Shown piece after piece: positions 1-9,154 of a stretch of DNA of 64,000 bases. Position 1 is the first letter of the stretch. Each line of letters starts with the position of its first letter. The notes under the pieces are model-generated. The model had not been told where the DNA came from, did not search any database, and was given only the letters and a program-made list of their open reading frames with translations. Both the position numbers and the translations under genes were made by a program. Source of the DNA: Rhizobacter sp. OV335 (lineage in GTDB: Bacteria; Pseudomonadota; Gammaproteobacteria; Burkholderiales; Burkholderiaceae_C); the NCBI RefSeq assembly GCF_900142965.1, contig NZ_FRCQ01000003.1:1-64000 (forward strand). Direction: 5' to 3'.

Positions 1-342
<342 letters not shown>

Positions 343-416
343 GGTGGAGTCATCGGTCGGCTGGCGTGCTGCTTCGGCATCGCGCGGGCCGGCCACTCTC
401 TCCCTCCATCGATTTC

Positions 417-444
417 GCGGTCCGCGAGGACCGCATGCTCTTTT
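417..444 (+). terminator. Hairpin between tuf and rpsJ, possible (partial) terminator
   Basis: Perfect 7-bp stem GCGGTCC/GGACCGC (417-423 and 428-434) with a GCGA tetraloop, followed by a short T-rich stretch with TTTT at 441-444. It sits just before the rpsJ ribosome-binding site. It could attenuate read-through from tuf or stabilise an mRNA end. The T run is short and interrupted, so full termination is doubtful. Confidence 0.4.
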
Positions 445-456
445 CAGGAAACTGCC

Positions 457-771
457 ATGGCCACCAAGCAAAAGATCCGCATTCGCCTGAAGGCGTTTGA
501 CTACAAGCTGATCGACCAATCGGCGCTCGAGATCGTTGACACCGCGAAGCGCACCGGCGCGATCGTCAAGGGCCCGGTGCCCCTGCCGACCCGCATGCAG
601 CGCTTCGACATCCTGCGCTCGCCGCACGTCAACAAGACCTCGCGCGACCAGTTCGAGATCCGCACCCATCAACGCCTGATGGACATCGTCGACCCGACCG
701 ACAAGACCGTGGACGCGCTGATGAAGCTCGACCTGCCGGCTGGCGTCGACGTCGAGATCAAGCTGCAGTAA
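457..771 (+). CDS. rpsJ: 30S ribosomal protein S10
   Basis: Small-subunit ribosomal protein of the 30S head; the family also acts as NusE in transcription antitermination. The 104-residue product is the normal length and carries the S10 signature [17 protein letters not shown] in its middle. An AGGAA ribosome-binding site lies at 446-450, 6 bases before the ATG. The gene follows tuf by about 115 bp. Unlike the classical S10 operon it is separated from rplC by about 250 bp that contains a promoter, so it may be transcribed mainly with the str/tuf unit. Confidence 0.98.
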   Translation: MATKQKIRIRLKAFDYKLIDQSALEIVDTAKRTGAIVKGPVPLPTRMQRFDILRSPHVNKTSRDQFEIRTHQRLMDIVDPTDKTVDALMKLDLPAGVDVEIKLQ

Positions 772-794
772 TCGGAGCGCCTGCGAGGAAGTGG

Positions 795-823
795 TTGCGG
801 CTTTGGCCGCAGCTGGCTAGAAT
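795..823 (+). promoter_or_regulatory. Sigma-70 promoter for the rplC operon
   Basis: TTGCGG (795-800) and TAGAAT (818-823) are separated by exactly 17 bp, giving 4/6 and 5/6 matches to the -35 and -10 consensus. The predicted start is near base 830, giving a leader of about 190 nt before rplC. An inverted repeat TGCGGC/GCCGCA (796-801/806-811) overlaps the -35 box. Read directly from sequence; activity is inferred. Confidence 0.7.
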
Positions 824-838
824 CGCAGGCTTTCCGCA

Positions 839-895
839 GTAGCCGGCCTTTCGAGGTTGGCTACTGAAGAAGTAGCCGGCCCTCGCGGGCCGGTT
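839..895 (+). promoter_or_regulatory. Structured rplC leader with mutually exclusive hairpins
   Basis: Four complementary segments follow each other. Segment 1 is GTAGCCGGCC (839-848). Segment 2 is GGTTGGCTAC (855-864), which pairs with 1 over 10 bp including two G-U pairs. Segment 3 repeats GTAGCCGGCC (872-881) and can pair equally well with 2. Segment 4 is GGGCCGGTT (887-895), which pairs with 874-882 (AGCCGGCCC). The pairings 1:2 plus 3:4 therefore compete with 2:3, the topology of attenuators and ribosomal-protein leaders. No T run follows segment 4, so regulation might be at RNA processing or translation. Function is inference. Confidence 0.5.
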
Positions 896-1019
896 CGGCG
901 CTTGTTCCCAGGAGCAAGACGCCACCAAGTCAGTCCGGCCAATCGATGTCGGGCATGTCAAACAAAGGCTTCCAAGCGCTCCCAGTTGTTGGGGGTGGTG
1001 CGGGGGCTGGAGAATATTC

Positions 1020-1691
1020 ATGAGTCTTAGCGAACAAGTCGGTTTGCTGGGCCGCAAGGTGGGCATGATGCGCATCTTCACGGACGACGGCGATGCCGTT
1101 CCTGTGACGGTGCTCGATGTGTCGAACAACCGTGTCGTCCAGGTCAAGACCGAAGCCACCGACGGCTACAACGCCATTCAAGTGGCGTTCGGCGCGCGCA
1201 AAGCATCGCGCGTCATCAAGCCGGCAGCCGGCCACTTTGCGAAAGCAGGGGTCGAAGCCGGTGTCGTCCTGAAGGAATTCCGCGTCACCGCCGACGTCGT
1301 CGCAGGCTTCAAGCCCGGCGCGCAGGTGCCGGTGACGACGTTTGCCGTGGGCCAGCTCGTGGACGTGCAAGGCACCTCCATCGGCAAGGGCTTCACGGGC
1401 ACCATCAAGCGCCACAACTTCAAGTCGCAGCGCGCGTCGCACGGCAACAGCCGTTCGCACAACGTGCCGGGCTCGATCTCGATGGCGCAGGATCCGGGTC
1501 GCGTGTTCCCGGGCAAGAAGATGTCCGGCCAGATGGGCGACGTCACCAAGACCGTCCAGAACCTCGACATCGTCCGCATCGACGAAGCTCGCCAGCTGCT
1601 GCTGGTCCGCGGCGCGGTGCCGGGCGCGAAGAACGGCCATGTGGTCGTGCGTCCCGGCGTCAAGGTGAAAGCCAAGAAGGGAGCCCACTGA
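1020..1691 (+). CDS. rplC: 50S ribosomal protein L3
   Basis: Large-subunit protein placed early in 50S assembly, with a loop reaching towards the peptidyl-transferase centre. The 223-residue product begins [20 protein letters not shown] and contains the L3 loop with [13 protein letters not shown] followed by [17 protein letters not shown]. The N-terminus has about three more residues before GLLGRKVGM than E. coli L3. A GGAG at 1009-1012 precedes the ATG. It is the first gene of a continuous run to rpsQ and overlaps rplD by one base (TGATG). Confidence 0.98.
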   Translation: MSLSEQVGLLGRKVGMMRIFTDDGDAVPVTVLDVSNNRVVQVKTEATDGYNAIQVAFGARKASRVIKPAAGHFAKAGVEAGVVLKEFRVTADVVAGFKPGAQVPVTTFAVGQLVDVQGTSIGKGFTGTIKRHNFKSQRASHGNSRSHNVPGSISMAQDPGRVFPGKKMSGQMGDVTKTVQNLDIVRIDEARQLLLVRGAVPGAKNGHVVVRPGVKVKAKKGAH

Positions 1692-2311
1692 TGCAACTCG
1701 AGCTCCTCAACGATCAAGGCCAGGCGACCTCCAAGGTCGACGCACCTGACACCGTGTTCGCCCGTGACTACAACGAAGCCCTGGTCCACCAGGTCGTCGT
1801 CGCGTTCCAGGCCAACGCCCGCCAAGGCACGCGCGCCCAGAAGGACCGCGCCGTCGTGAAGCACTCGACGAAGAAGCCGTGGCGCCAAAAGGGAACGGGC
1901 CGCGCCCGTGCCGGCATGACCTCGTCGCCGCTGTGGCGCGGAGGCGGCCGGATTTTCCCGAACAGCCCGGACGAGAACTTCACGCACAAGGTCAACAAGA
2001 AGATGTACCGGGCCGGTATGGCCGCCATCTTCTCGCAGCTGGCCCGTGAAGGCCGTGTCGCGGTGGTCGATTCGATCACCGTCGACTCGCCGAAGACCAA
2101 GCAGCTCGCCGCCAAGTTCAAGGCCATGGGCCTCGACTCGGTGCTGGTGATCGCCGACCAGGTCGACGACAACCTGCTGCTCGCCGCGCGCAACCTCGCC
2201 AACGTGATGGTGGTCGAGCCGCGTTACGCCGATCCCCTGTCCCTGGTCTTCTTCAAGAAGATCCTGGTGACCAAGGGTGCGATCGAGCAACTCAAGGAGA
2301 TGCTGGGATGA
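1691..2311 (+). CDS. rplD: 50S ribosomal protein L4
   Basis: Large-subunit protein lining the peptide exit tunnel. In gammaproteobacteria it also represses its own S10 operon by binding the leader mRNA. The 206-residue protein contains the basic extended tunnel loop, [19 protein letters not shown], followed by [11 protein letters not shown]. Start and stop overlap its neighbours (1 base with rplC, 4 bases ATGA with rplW), indicating translational coupling. L4 is the first candidate to test as ligand of the leader at 839-895, but that link is inference. Confidence 0.98.
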   Translation: MQLELLNDQGQATSKVDAPDTVFARDYNEALVHQVVVAFQANARQGTRAQKDRAVVKHSTKKPWRQKGTGRARAGMTSSPLWRGGGRIFPNSPDENFTHKVNKKMYRAGMAAIFSQLAREGRVAVVDSITVDSPKTKQLAAKFKAMGLDSVLVIADQVDDNLLLAARNLANVMVVEPRYADPLSLVFFKKILVTKGAIEQLKEMLG

Positions 2312-2622
2312 GCACGACCAAGCATGACGAGGGCCGCCTGGCCCAGGTGCTGGTGGCGCCGATCGTGAGCGAAAAAGCCACGTCCGCTGCCGAGAAGCAC
2401 AACCAGGTGCTGTTCAAGGTGCTGCGCGATGCCACCAAGCCCGAGATCAAGGCAGCAGTCGAACTGCTGTTCAAGGTCGAGGTCGAGTCGGTGCAGACCG
2501 TCATTCAAAAGGGCAAGGTCAAGCGCTTCGGCCGTTCCATCGGCCGCCGCGACCACGTCAAGAAGGCGTATGTGTCGCTGAAGGCTGGCCAGGAGCTCAA
2601 CTTCTCCGGGGAGGCCGCGTAA
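2308..2622 (+). CDS. rplW: 50S ribosomal protein L23
   Basis: Protein at the exit of the peptide tunnel and docking site for trigger factor and SRP. It has 104 residues, with the typical start region ...[15 protein letters not shown] and the C-terminal [20 protein letters not shown]. It overlaps rplD by 4 bases (ATGA) and shares one base with the rplB start (TAATG). This is the normal S10-operon position. Confidence 0.97.
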   Translation: MSTTKHDEGRLAQVLVAPIVSEKATSAAEKHNQVLFKVLRDATKPEIKAAVELLFKVEVESVQTVIQKGKVKRFGRSIGRRDHVKKAYVSLKAGQELNFSGEAA

Positions 2623-3446
2623 TGGCCGTCATCAAAGTCAAACCGACGTCGCCCGGCCGCCGTGCCGTCGTGAAGGTGGTTCACAGCCACCTCTACAAGG
2701 GTCGTCCGGAAGCCTCGTTGCTCGAACCGCAAATGCAGAATGCGGGTCGCAACAACAACGGCCACATCACGATGCGCCACAAGGGCGGTGGTCACAAGCA
2801 CCACTACCGCGTGGTCGACTTCGTGCGCAACAAGGACGGCATTCCGGCGAAGGTCGAACGCATCGAGTACGACCCGAACCGCACGGCGCACATCGCGCTG
2901 GTGTGCTACGCCGACGGCGAGCGCCGCTACATCATCGCCCCGCGTGGCCTCGATGTCGGTGCCACCGTGCTGAGCGGCGCTGAAGCGCCGATCAAGGCCG
3001 GCAACACGCTGCCGATCCGCAACATCCCGGTGGGCTCGACGGTCCATTGCGTCGAACTGCTGCCGGGCAAGGGTGCACAGATCGCACGCTCGGCCGGCAC
3101 CTCGGTGACGCTGCTGGCACGCGAAGGCACCTACGCCCAGCTGCGCCTGCGCTCCGGTGAAGTGCGCCGCATCCACATCGACTGCCGCGCGACGATCGGT
3201 GAAGTGTCCAACGAAGAGCACAACCTGCGCCAGTACGGCAAGGCCGGTGCGCGTCGCTGGAAGGGCATCCGTCCGACGGTTCGCGGTGTCGCGATGAACC
3301 CGGTGGATCACCCGCACGGTGGTGGTGAAGGTCGTACCGGCGAGGGCCAGGTGCCTGTGTCGCCGTGGAACACGATGACCAAGGGCTACCGCACTCGCAA
3401 CAACAAGCGCACGCAGACGTTCATCGTCTCGCGTCGCAAGAAGTAA
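2622..3446 (+). CDS. rplB: 50S ribosomal protein L2
   Basis: Highly conserved large-subunit protein needed for subunit joining and peptidyl transfer. The 274-residue length is standard. The diagnostic segment [13 protein letters not shown] lies near residues 225-237 and contains the conserved His of the peptidyl-transferase region. The C-terminal [17 protein letters not shown] is typical. Nine bases separate its stop from rpsS. Confidence 0.98.
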   Translation: MAVIKVKPTSPGRRAVVKVVHSHLYKGRPEASLLEPQMQNAGRNNNGHITMRHKGGGHKHHYRVVDFVRNKDGIPAKVERIEYDPNRTAHIALVCYADGERRYIIAPRGLDVGATVLSGAEAPIKAGNTLPIRNIPVGSTVHCVELLPGKGAQIARSAGTSVTLLAREGTYAQLRLRSGEVRRIHIDCRATIGEVSNEEHNLRQYGKAGARRWKGIRPTVRGVAMNPVDHPHGGGEGRTGEGQVPVSPWNTMTKGYRTRNNKRTQTFIVSRRKK

Positions 3447-3455
3447 GGGGCTGCC

Positions 3456-3734
3456 ATGACCCGTTCGCTCAAAAAAGGTCCGTTCGTCGACCACCACCTG
3501 ATGGCCAAGGTCGAGAAGGCCGTTGCCATCAAGGACAAGAAGCCCATCAAGACCTGGTCGCGTCGCTCGACGATCCTCCCGGACTTCATCGGCGTGACGA
3601 TCGCGGTGCACAACGGCAAGCAGCACGTGCCCGTGTACATCACCGACCAGATGGTCGGCCACAAGCTCGGTGAATTTGCGCTGACCCGCACGTTCAAGGG
3701 CCACCCGGCCGACAAGAAGGCCAACAAGAAGTAA
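3456..3734 (+). CDS. rpsS: 30S ribosomal protein S19
   Basis: Small-subunit head protein that contacts S13 and the A-site tRNA. The 92-residue product starts [18 protein letters not shown] and contains the S19 signature around [22 protein letters not shown]. The lysine-rich tail ADKKANKK is normal for the family. It is spaced tightly between rplB and rplV in one operon. Confidence 0.98.
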   Translation: MTRSLKKGPFVDHHLMAKVEKAVAIKDKKPIKTWSRRSTILPDFIGVTIAVHNGKQHVPVYITDQMVGHKLGEFALTRTFKGHPADKKANKK

Positions 3735-3745
3735 GGATGACGACG

Positions 3746-4075
3746 ATGGAAACCCGTTCAATCGTTCGCGGCGTCCGCCTCTCTGCCGACAAGGGCCGGC
3801 TGGTGGCCGACCTGATCCGCGGCAAGAAGGTCGACCTGGCGCTGAACATCCTGAGCTTCACGCCCAAGAAGGCCGCCGGCATCATCAAGAAGGCTCTGGA
3901 GTCGGCAATCGCCAACGCCGAGCACAACGACGGTGCCGACATCGACGAGCTCAAGGTCAAGACGATCTTCGTCGAGCAAGCCGCCACCCTCAAGCGCTTT
4001 TCCGCACGGGCCAAGGGCCGCGGCAACCGCATCAGCAAGCCGACGTGTCACATCTTCGTGACCGTGGGCAACTGA
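3746..4075 (+). CDS. rplV: 50S ribosomal protein L22
   Basis: L22 lines the peptide exit tunnel with L4. An in-frame ATG also exists at 3737, but it overlaps the AAGGA Shine-Dalgarno (3733-3737). The ATG at 3746 lies 8 bases after that site and gives the usual N-terminus [20 protein letters not shown], so I chose it (109 residues). The C-terminal half has [21 protein letters not shown], typical of L22. Confidence 0.96.
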   Translation: METRSIVRGVRLSADKGRLVADLIRGKKVDLALNILSFTPKKAAGIIKKALESAIANAEHNDGADIDELKVKTIFVEQAATLKRFSARAKGRGNRISKPTCHIFVTVGN

Positions 4076-4091
4076 GCGCAGAAGGAAAACC

Positions 4092-5003
4092 ATGGGACAG
4101 AAAATCCATCCGACCGGTTTCCGGCTGCCGGTCACCCGCAACTGGGCTTCGCGCTGGTACGCATCGAACGCGAATTTCGCGACGATGCTGGCCGAAGACC
4201 TGAGGGTCCGCGACTTCCTGAAGATCCGCCTGAAGAGCGCCGCCGTCTCGCGCATCCTGATCGAGCGCCCCGCCAAGAGCGCCCGCGTCACCATTTTCTC
4301 GGCTCGTCCGGGCGTGGTGATCGGCAAGAAGGGCGAGGACATCGAGAAGCTGAAGGCCGAACTGACGCGCCGCATGGGCGTGCCGGTCGCGGTCAACATC
4401 GAAGAAGTGCGCAAGCCCGAAATCGATGCACAGCTGATCGCCGACAGCATCACCCAGCAGCTCGAGAAGCGCATCATGTTCCGCCGCGCCATGAAGCGCG
4501 CGATGCAGAACGCGATGCGCCTGGGCGCCCAGGGCATCAAGATCATGTCGTCGGGTCGCCTGAATGGCATTGAAATCGCACGTTGCGAGTGGTACCGCGA
4601 AGGCCGCGTGCCGCTTCACACCCTGAAGGCCGACATCGACTATGGCTTCTCCGAAGCCAAGACGACCTACGGCATCATCGGCGTGAAGTGCTGGGTCTAC
4701 CGTGGCGACCGCCTCGCCAATGGCGAAGTGCCGCAACTGAAGGCCGAGGTGCCTGAAGACGATCGCCGTCCGCGTCGCAACACGCGCCCCGGCGCTCCGG
4801 CTGGCCGTGGCCGCCCGGGTGGCGGTGCCGGTGACCGTGGTGGCGATCGCGGCGGAGACCGTGCACCCCGCCAAGGCGGTGCCCCGGTTGAAGGCAGCGA
4901 CAAGCCGGCCGAGGCGACGGGTGCTCCCGCCACCGACGCGCCGACCAGCGCAGCCAAGCGCGTGCGCAAGGCCCCCGACGCCACCGGCTCGGGCAAGGCC
5001 TAA
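4092..5003 (+). CDS. rpsC: 30S ribosomal protein S3 with long Gly/Arg-rich C-terminal tail
   Basis: S3 forms the mRNA entry site of the 30S subunit. Of 303 residues, 1-220 are canonical: the KH domain has its GxxG loop as IGKKGE at 77-82, and the S3 C-terminal domain ends near [10 protein letters not shown]. Residues 221-303 are an added low-complexity tail rich in Arg, Gly, Asp, Pro and Ala, including repeated RGGDRGGDR, and ending in basic AKRVRKAP. E. coli S3 has 233 residues, so this is about 70 longer. Extended S3 tails occur in other Burkholderiales, as far as I recall. The tail is probably disordered and RNA-contacting, which is inference. Confidence 0.97.
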   Translation: MGQKIHPTGFRLPVTRNWASRWYASNANFATMLAEDLRVRDFLKIRLKSAAVSRILIERPAKSARVTIFSARPGVVIGKKGEDIEKLKAELTRRMGVPVAVNIEEVRKPEIDAQLIADSITQQLEKRIMFRRAMKRAMQNAMRLGAQGIKIMSSGRLNGIEIARCEWYREGRVPLHTLKADIDYGFSEAKTTYGIIGVKCWVYRGDRLANGEVPQLKAEVPEDDRRPRRNTRPGAPAGRGRPGGGAGDRGGDRGGDRAPRQGGAPVEGSDKPAEATGAPATDAPTSAAKRVRKAPDATGSGKA

Positions 5004-5014
5004 GGAGAACTAGC

Positions 5015-5431
5015 ATGATGCAACCGTCTCGGCGGAAATACCGCAAAGAGCAGAAGGGCCGCAACACCGGCGTCGCCACCCGTGGCGCGAACGTGTCGTT
5101 CGGTGATTTCGGCCTGAAGGCCACGGAGCGTGGTCGCCTGACCGCGCGCCAGATCGAGGCCGCACGTCGTGCGATCTCGCGTCACATCAAGCGTGGCGGC
5201 CGGATCTTCATCCGCATTTTCCCGGACAAGCCGATCTCGCAAAAGCCTGCCGAAGTCCGCATGGGCAACGGCAAGGGCAATCCGGAGTACTACGTCGCTG
5301 AAATCCAGCCCGGCAAGGTGCTCTACGAACTCAACGGTGTGCCCGAAGAGCTGGCCCGCGAAGCGTTCAAGCTGGCTTCGGCCAAGCTGCCGCTGAGCAC
5401 CACCTTCGTGTCGCGTCAGGTCGGCTCTTGA
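5015..5431 (+). CDS. rplP: 50S ribosomal protein L16
   Basis: L16 organises the A-site region of the 50S subunit. It has 138 residues beginning [17 protein letters not shown], where most relatives have [11 protein letters not shown]. The ATG at 5015 is 7 bases after GGAG (5004-5007); the next codon is also ATG. The segment [21 protein letters not shown] is the L16 signature. It lies 11 bases after rpsC. Confidence 0.97.
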   Translation: MMQPSRRKYRKEQKGRNTGVATRGANVSFGDFGLKATERGRLTARQIEAARRAISRHIKRGGRIFIRIFPDKPISQKPAEVRMGNGKGNPEYYVAEIQPGKVLYELNGVPEELAREAFKLASAKLPLSTTFVSRQVGS

Positions 5432-5450
5432 GGCCTGACTGGAGAACCAC

Positions 5451-5648
5451 ATGAAAGCATCTGAACTCCGCACCAAGGACGTCGCCGGCCTTGAAAAGGA
5501 AGTGGCTGACCTGCTGAAGGCCCACTTCGGTCTGCGCATGCAGAAGGCGACTCAGCAACTGACCAATCACTCGACGCTGGGCAACACCCGCCGCGACATC
5601 GCGCGTGCGAAGACCGTCCTGGCCGAGAAGAAGAGGGCTGCCAAATGA
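5451..5648 (+). CDS. rpmC: 50S ribosomal protein L29
   Basis: Small two-helix protein near the tunnel exit. It has 65 residues, [22 protein letters not shown]..., with the L29 signature around [19 protein letters not shown]. The stop overlaps the rpsQ start by 4 bases (ATGA). Confidence 0.96.
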   Translation: MKASELRTKDVAGLEKEVADLLKAHFGLRMQKATQQLTNHSTLGNTRRDIARAKTVLAEKKRAAK

Positions 5649-5932
5649 GCACCACGCAAACCACGACCGAAGCGCCGCAGAAGAACACCCGCACGCTGGT
5701 GGGCAAGGTCGTCAGCGACAAGCGCGCCAAGACCGTCACCGTGTTGATCGAACGCCGCACCAAGCACGAGCTGTACGGCAAGATCGTCGGGAAGTCGAGC
5801 AAGTACCACGCCCATGACGAAAAGGGCGAGTACAAGCTGGGCGACGTGGTCGAGATCGCCGAAGGCCGTCCGATCTCCAAGACCAAGTCTTGGGTGGTCA
5901 CGCGCCTGGTCGAGAAGGCTCGCGAAGTCTGA
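5645..5932 (+). CDS. rpsQ: 30S ribosomal protein S17
   Basis: Primary 16S rRNA-binding protein of the 30S body. It has 95 residues; an N-terminal extension ([14 protein letters not shown]) precedes the OB-fold core [23 protein letters not shown]. The signature [18 protein letters not shown] is near the C-terminus. It is the last ribosomal gene of this operon: a terminator and a peroxiredoxin gene follow, instead of rplN and the rest of the spc operon. Confidence 0.97.
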   Translation: MSTTQTTTEAPQKNTRTLVGKVVSDKRAKTVTVLIERRTKHELYGKIVGKSSKYHAHDEKGEYKLGDVVEIAEGRPISKTKSWVVTRLVEKAREV

Positions 5933-5946
5933 TTTGAGTTGACCCT

Positions 5947-6014
5947 GGGGCCTTCGTCAGAAGGCACCCCGAAGACGGTCGGAACGCTGGGATACTGGCG
6001 TCCGGCCGTTTTTT
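5947..6014 (+). terminator. Tandem hairpin terminator after rpsQ
   Basis: The first hairpin has stems GGGG/CCCC and CCTTC/GAAGG (5947-5955 and 5960-5970) with a GTCA loop and a 2-base bulge. The second pairs 5975-5987 with 5998-6009 (one wobble, one bulged A) and runs directly into six T residues (6009-6014), a standard intrinsic terminator. It ends the S10 operon 15 bp before the next start codon. Confidence 0.8.
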
Positions 6015-6029
6015 CATTTGGAGATCGAG

Positions 6030-6536
6030 ATGCTCAAAGTTGGTGACAAGCTGCCCGCAGGCTCGCTGCAGGAATTCATCGAGGTCGAAGGCAATGGCTG
6101 CAGCCTGGGCCCGAACACCTTCGACGTCGAGAAGGAAACCGCCGGCAAGAAGATCGCGATCTTCGCGCTGCCTGGCGCCTTCACGCCGACCTGCTCGGCC
6201 CAGCACGTGCCGGGCTACGTGAAGAACGCCGAGGCGCTGAAGGCCGCCGGCGTCGACGAGATCTGGTGCGTGTCGGTCAACGACGCGTTCGTGATGGGCG
6301 CCTGGGGGCGCGACCAGCACACCCAGGGCAAGGTGCGCATGATGGCCGACGGCAGCGGCACGTTCACGCAGGCCACCGGCCTGACGCTGGACCTGGTCGC
6401 CCGCGGCATGGGCGTGCGCTCGCAGCGCTACTCGATGCTGGTCGACAACGGTGTCGTCAAGACGCTGAACATCGAGGCGCCGGGCAAGTTCGAGGTCAGC
6501 AACGCCGAGACGATCCTGGCGCAGGCGAAGGGCTGA
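6030..6536 (+). CDS. Peroxiredoxin of the Prx5 (redoxin) type
   Basis: Thiol peroxidase that reduces hydrogen and organic peroxides in the cytoplasm. The 168-residue product starts at the ATG 6 bases after GGAG (6020-6023); an upstream in-frame TTG is rejected because it overlaps that site. The peroxidatic cysteine is Cys55 in PGAFTPTCSAQHVPGY, the Prx5 motif. Cys24 and Cys80 could be resolving thiols, which sequence alone does not settle. EIWCVSVNDAFVMGAWG is also typical of Prx5. There is no fused glutaredoxin domain. It converges with the ybdK-type gene, 6 bp apart. Confidence 0.9.
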   Translation: MLKVGDKLPAGSLQEFIEVEGNGCSLGPNTFDVEKETAGKKIAIFALPGAFTPTCSAQHVPGYVKNAEALKAAGVDEIWCVSVNDAFVMGAWGRDQHTQGKVRMMADGSGTFTQATGLTLDLVARGMGVRSQRYSMLVDNGVVKTLNIEAPGKFEVSNAETILAQAKG

Positions 6537-6542
6537 TCCGGG

Positions 6543-7655
6543 CTACGCCATCCAGCGCTCGGTGGCGCTGTGCACCACCGACGACAGCGGCTCGCCGGTG
6601 GCGCGCAGCCCACGCAGCCACTGCGCGTCGTTGCCGTGCCGCAGGCTGTCGCGGATCAGGTTGCTCGCGTCGAGCGAGCGCAGGTCGAGCGCATGCTCGT
6701 CGACCCGCGCGAGCGTGCGCACGATGTTGTCGCGCAGCTTCTCGCGCTGCTTGGTCTGCGGGTCGACGATCTCGCCGTCGAGCCCGAAGCGGCAGGCCTG
6801 GAAGCGGTTGAAGGTGTAGACGAGGTAGTCGTCTTCCGACGGCTCGAACGGCCGCTCCTCGCGCAGGTAGCGGCAGATCGCCTGCAGGTAGCAGGCGAGC
6901 GCCGCGGCCTTGTCGACATCGAGCGGCGTGTCGCACACACGCAGCTCGATGGTGCCGAACTCGGGCTTCGGGCGGATGTCCCAGTAGAAGTCCTTCATCG
7001 ACTGCACGACGCCGGTGCTGGTCATCTTGTCGAAGTACAGCCCGAAGTCGTCCCAGGTGGTCACGAACGGCGCGCGCCCGGACAGCGGGAACGCAAACAC
7101 CGAGTTCAGGCGCGCCGAATCGAAACCGGTGTCGACGCCCTGAACGAACGGCGACGACGCGCTCAGCGCGATGAAGTGCGGCACGTAGCGCGACAGCGCA
7201 TGCAGCAGCCACAACGCCGTGTCGCCATCCTCGCAACCCACGTGCACGTGCTGGCCGAACACGGTGAACTGCTTCGCGAGGTAGCCGTACAGCTCGCTGA
7301 TGTAGTGGAAGCGCTCGGTGGGGAAGATCTGCTGGTCGCTCCAGTGCTGGTACGCATGCGTGCCGCCGCCGGCGATGCCGATGTTCAGCTTGCGCGCCGC
7401 CTGCGACAACTGGCCGCGCAGGTCGTGCAGTTCGGCGACCAGCCCGCTGTGCTCGCGCTGGATCGAGGTGCCGATCTCGATCATGCTGCGCGTGATCTCG
7501 GGCTTCACGTCCCAGGCACCGGTGTGCTTCGCGAGCACGCGCAGCAGGTCCTCGGCTTGCGGTGCCAGGTCGAAGTCGTGCGTGCTGACGAGTTGCAGTT
7601 CCAGCTCGACACCCAGCGTCAGCGGGTCGGAGGTGGTGAATTCGGCGAGTGCCAT
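6543..7655 (-). CDS. YbdK-type carboxylate-amine ligase (glutamate-cysteine ligase family 2)
   Basis: Member of the GCS2 family; E. coli YbdK has weak gamma-glutamylcysteine ligase activity in vitro, but its real substrate is uncertain. The 370-residue protein has the ATP-grasp-like core motifs [10 protein letters not shown] near the N-terminus, [25 protein letters not shown] and [16 protein letters not shown]. It is likely cytoplasmic. It is co-directional with the antiporter gene upstream, with 1 base between them, so the two are probably co-transcribed. A link to the neighbouring peroxiredoxin through thiol metabolism is suggestive but not shown. Confidence 0.85.
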   Translation of the reverse strand: MALAEFTTSDPLTLGVELELQLVSTHDFDLAPQAEDLLRVLAKHTGAWDVKPEITRSMIEIGTSIQREHSGLVAELHDLRGQLSQAARKLNIGIAGGGTHAYQHWSDQQIFPTERFHYISELYGYLAKQFTVFGQHVHVGCEDGDTALWLLHALSRYVPHFIALSASSPFVQGVDTGFDSARLNSVFAFPLSGRAPFVTTWDDFGLYFDKMTSTGVVQSMKDFYWDIRPKPEFGTIELRVCDTPLDVDKAAALACYLQAICRYLREERPFEPSEDDYLVYTFNRFQACRFGLDGEIVDPQTKQREKLRDNIVRTLARVDEHALDLRSLDASNLIRDSLRHGNDAQWLRGLRATGEPLSSVVHSATERWMA

Positions 7656-7656
7656 G

Positions 7657-8949
7657 TCAGGGGACCTTCTTGTTCGTGACGGGCGCGCACTCCTGCGCCA
7701 GGTCGCGCACGGCGCGCTCGGCCAGCAGCGGGCCGATGAACTGCAGCAGCGTGGTCGAGATCAGCAGCGCCTGCAGCACGCCACCGTTGGCGCCGGGCAG
7801 CTGCGACGGCCAGCCGAAGGTGTCGGCGGTGAGCAGCACCGCGAGGCTGCTCATCGGCTGCAGCGCGATGGTCAGCGCGCCGGCCTGACGCCAGCCGAGG
7901 CCGCTGGGCCGGGTCAGCACGGCGATCGCGATGCCCTTGCCGATCAGCCGCGCCACGATGATCACGAGCACCCACGGCCACAGCGTCGAGAAGCCGTCCA
8001 GCGTGAACAGCATGCCCAGGCAGATGAACAGCATCACGCTGAGCGTGGCGCCGGCCGTGCCGAGCTGCGGCTCGACGGTCAGGCCGTGCGCCATCCGCGA
8101 GCGCGCCACCATGCCGGCCACCAGCAGCGCCAGCAGCGGCGACAAGCGCCACTGGGCCGCCAGCATCGCCGCGATGATGACCAGCGCGATCTGCAGCACC
8201 GGCGCGGTGGTCAGGCCGCGCACCTGCTTCGTGAGTTGCGTCAGCACCCAGCCGGCCGCGACGCCGAGCAGGAAGGAGCCGCTGACCACCAGCAGCGCGC
8301 TGGTGATGGCCGGCTCCAGCCCGGGCTCCACGGTGATGCCACCGCTCGCGGCGAGCACGCCCCAGGCCTTCAGCGCCACCACCGCGAGCACGCTGTTGAT
8401 GGCGGACATCATCAGCAGGCGCTCGGTGACCTGGCCGCGCGGCCGCATCTGGTGCACCAGCGCCAGCACGATGACCGGCGAGGTCGACATCGCGACCGCA
8501 CCGGCCAGCGCGGCCGAGATCGACGGCGCATCGAAGGCCAGCAGCCCGACGTAGACCGCCAGGCCCGACAGCACGCCCTCCAGCACGCAGGTCAGCGCGA
8601 GCCAGGGGTTGTCGATCAGCCAGCGCGGCCGGATCCGGCTGCCGAGTTCGAACACCAGCACGCCGATGGCCAGGTCGATCAGCGGCTTGACCGGATCGAG
8701 GTCGGTGCGCTCCAGCAGCCGCAGCGCCAGCGGGCTGGCCAGCGCGCCGGTCAGCATGTGGCCGCACAGCCGAGGCAGCCGGAAGCGCCGCCTCAGGATC
8801 TCGCCCAGCACCACGGCGACGACCATCACGATCGCGAAGCCCAGCACCGGGTCGATCCCGCGCAACCTGTCGAGCGTCCAGGAGGCGGTGGCGGCGGAGG
8901 GGGCGAACCAGTTCTCGAGCGTGGAGGACAGGGACATCGGCAGGGGCAT
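7657..8949 (-). CDS. Monovalent cation:proton antiporter (CPA2/Kef-like membrane domain)
   Basis: Inner-membrane exchanger expected to swap Na+ or K+ for protons. About 430 residues with a dozen hydrophobic segments, among them [49 protein letters not shown] and [38 protein letters not shown]-type and [14 protein letters not shown] regions resemble the sodium/hydrogen exchanger family. There is no TrkA-N regulatory domain at the C-terminus, so it is shorter than KefB/KefC. The start is uncertain: ATG at 8949 was taken, 8937 is equally possible, and neither has a strong ribosome-binding site. It is divergent from htpG. Confidence 0.75.
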   Translation of the reverse strand: MPLPMSLSSTLENWFAPSAATASWTLDRLRGIDPVLGFAIVMVVAVVLGEILRRRFRLPRLCGHMLTGALASPLALRLLERTDLDPVKPLIDLAIGVLVFELGSRIRPRWLIDNPWLALTCVLEGVLSGLAVYVGLLAFDAPSISAALAGAVAMSTSPVIVLALVHQMRPRGQVTERLLMMSAINSVLAVVALKAWGVLAASGGITVEPGLEPAITSALLVVSGSFLLGVAAGWVLTQLTKQVRGLTTAPVLQIALVIIAAMLAAQWRLSPLLALLVAGMVARSRMAHGLTVEPQLGTAGATLSVMLFICLGMLFTLDGFSTLWPWVLVIIVARLIGKGIAIAVLTRPSGLGWRQAGALTIALQPMSSLAVLLTADTFGWPSQLPGANGGVLQALLISTTLLQFIGPLLAERAVRDLAQECAPVTNKKVP

Positions 8950-9018
8950 CGGCAGGCGGCAAGCGAAAGACGCGACGGTCGCCCGGATCGCCGCAAGGAT
9001 GGTGGAAACTTCGGGGGC

Positions 9019-9047
9019 CTTGAAGGTAACCGTATCCGACCTCAGGT
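9019..9047 (+). promoter_or_regulatory. Candidate sigma-32 (heat-shock) promoter of htpG
   Basis: CTTGAAG (9019-9025) matches 6 of 7 bases of the sigma-32 -35 element CTTGAAA. CCTCAGGT (9040-9047), after a 14-bp spacer, is a partial match to CCCCAT-T. The pair lies about 108 bp upstream of the htpG ATG, and htpG is a classical heat-shock gene. Identified by eye only. Confidence 0.4.
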
Positions 9048-9154
9048 GCAGCGCCTGCGCGGCGCAAACTTGTGTCAGACAGCGCCTACAAACTCGCCCT
9101 CGGACGTTCGCTCTCAACGCACGTCTTCAACCCTATTTCAGCTTCAGCAAGACC

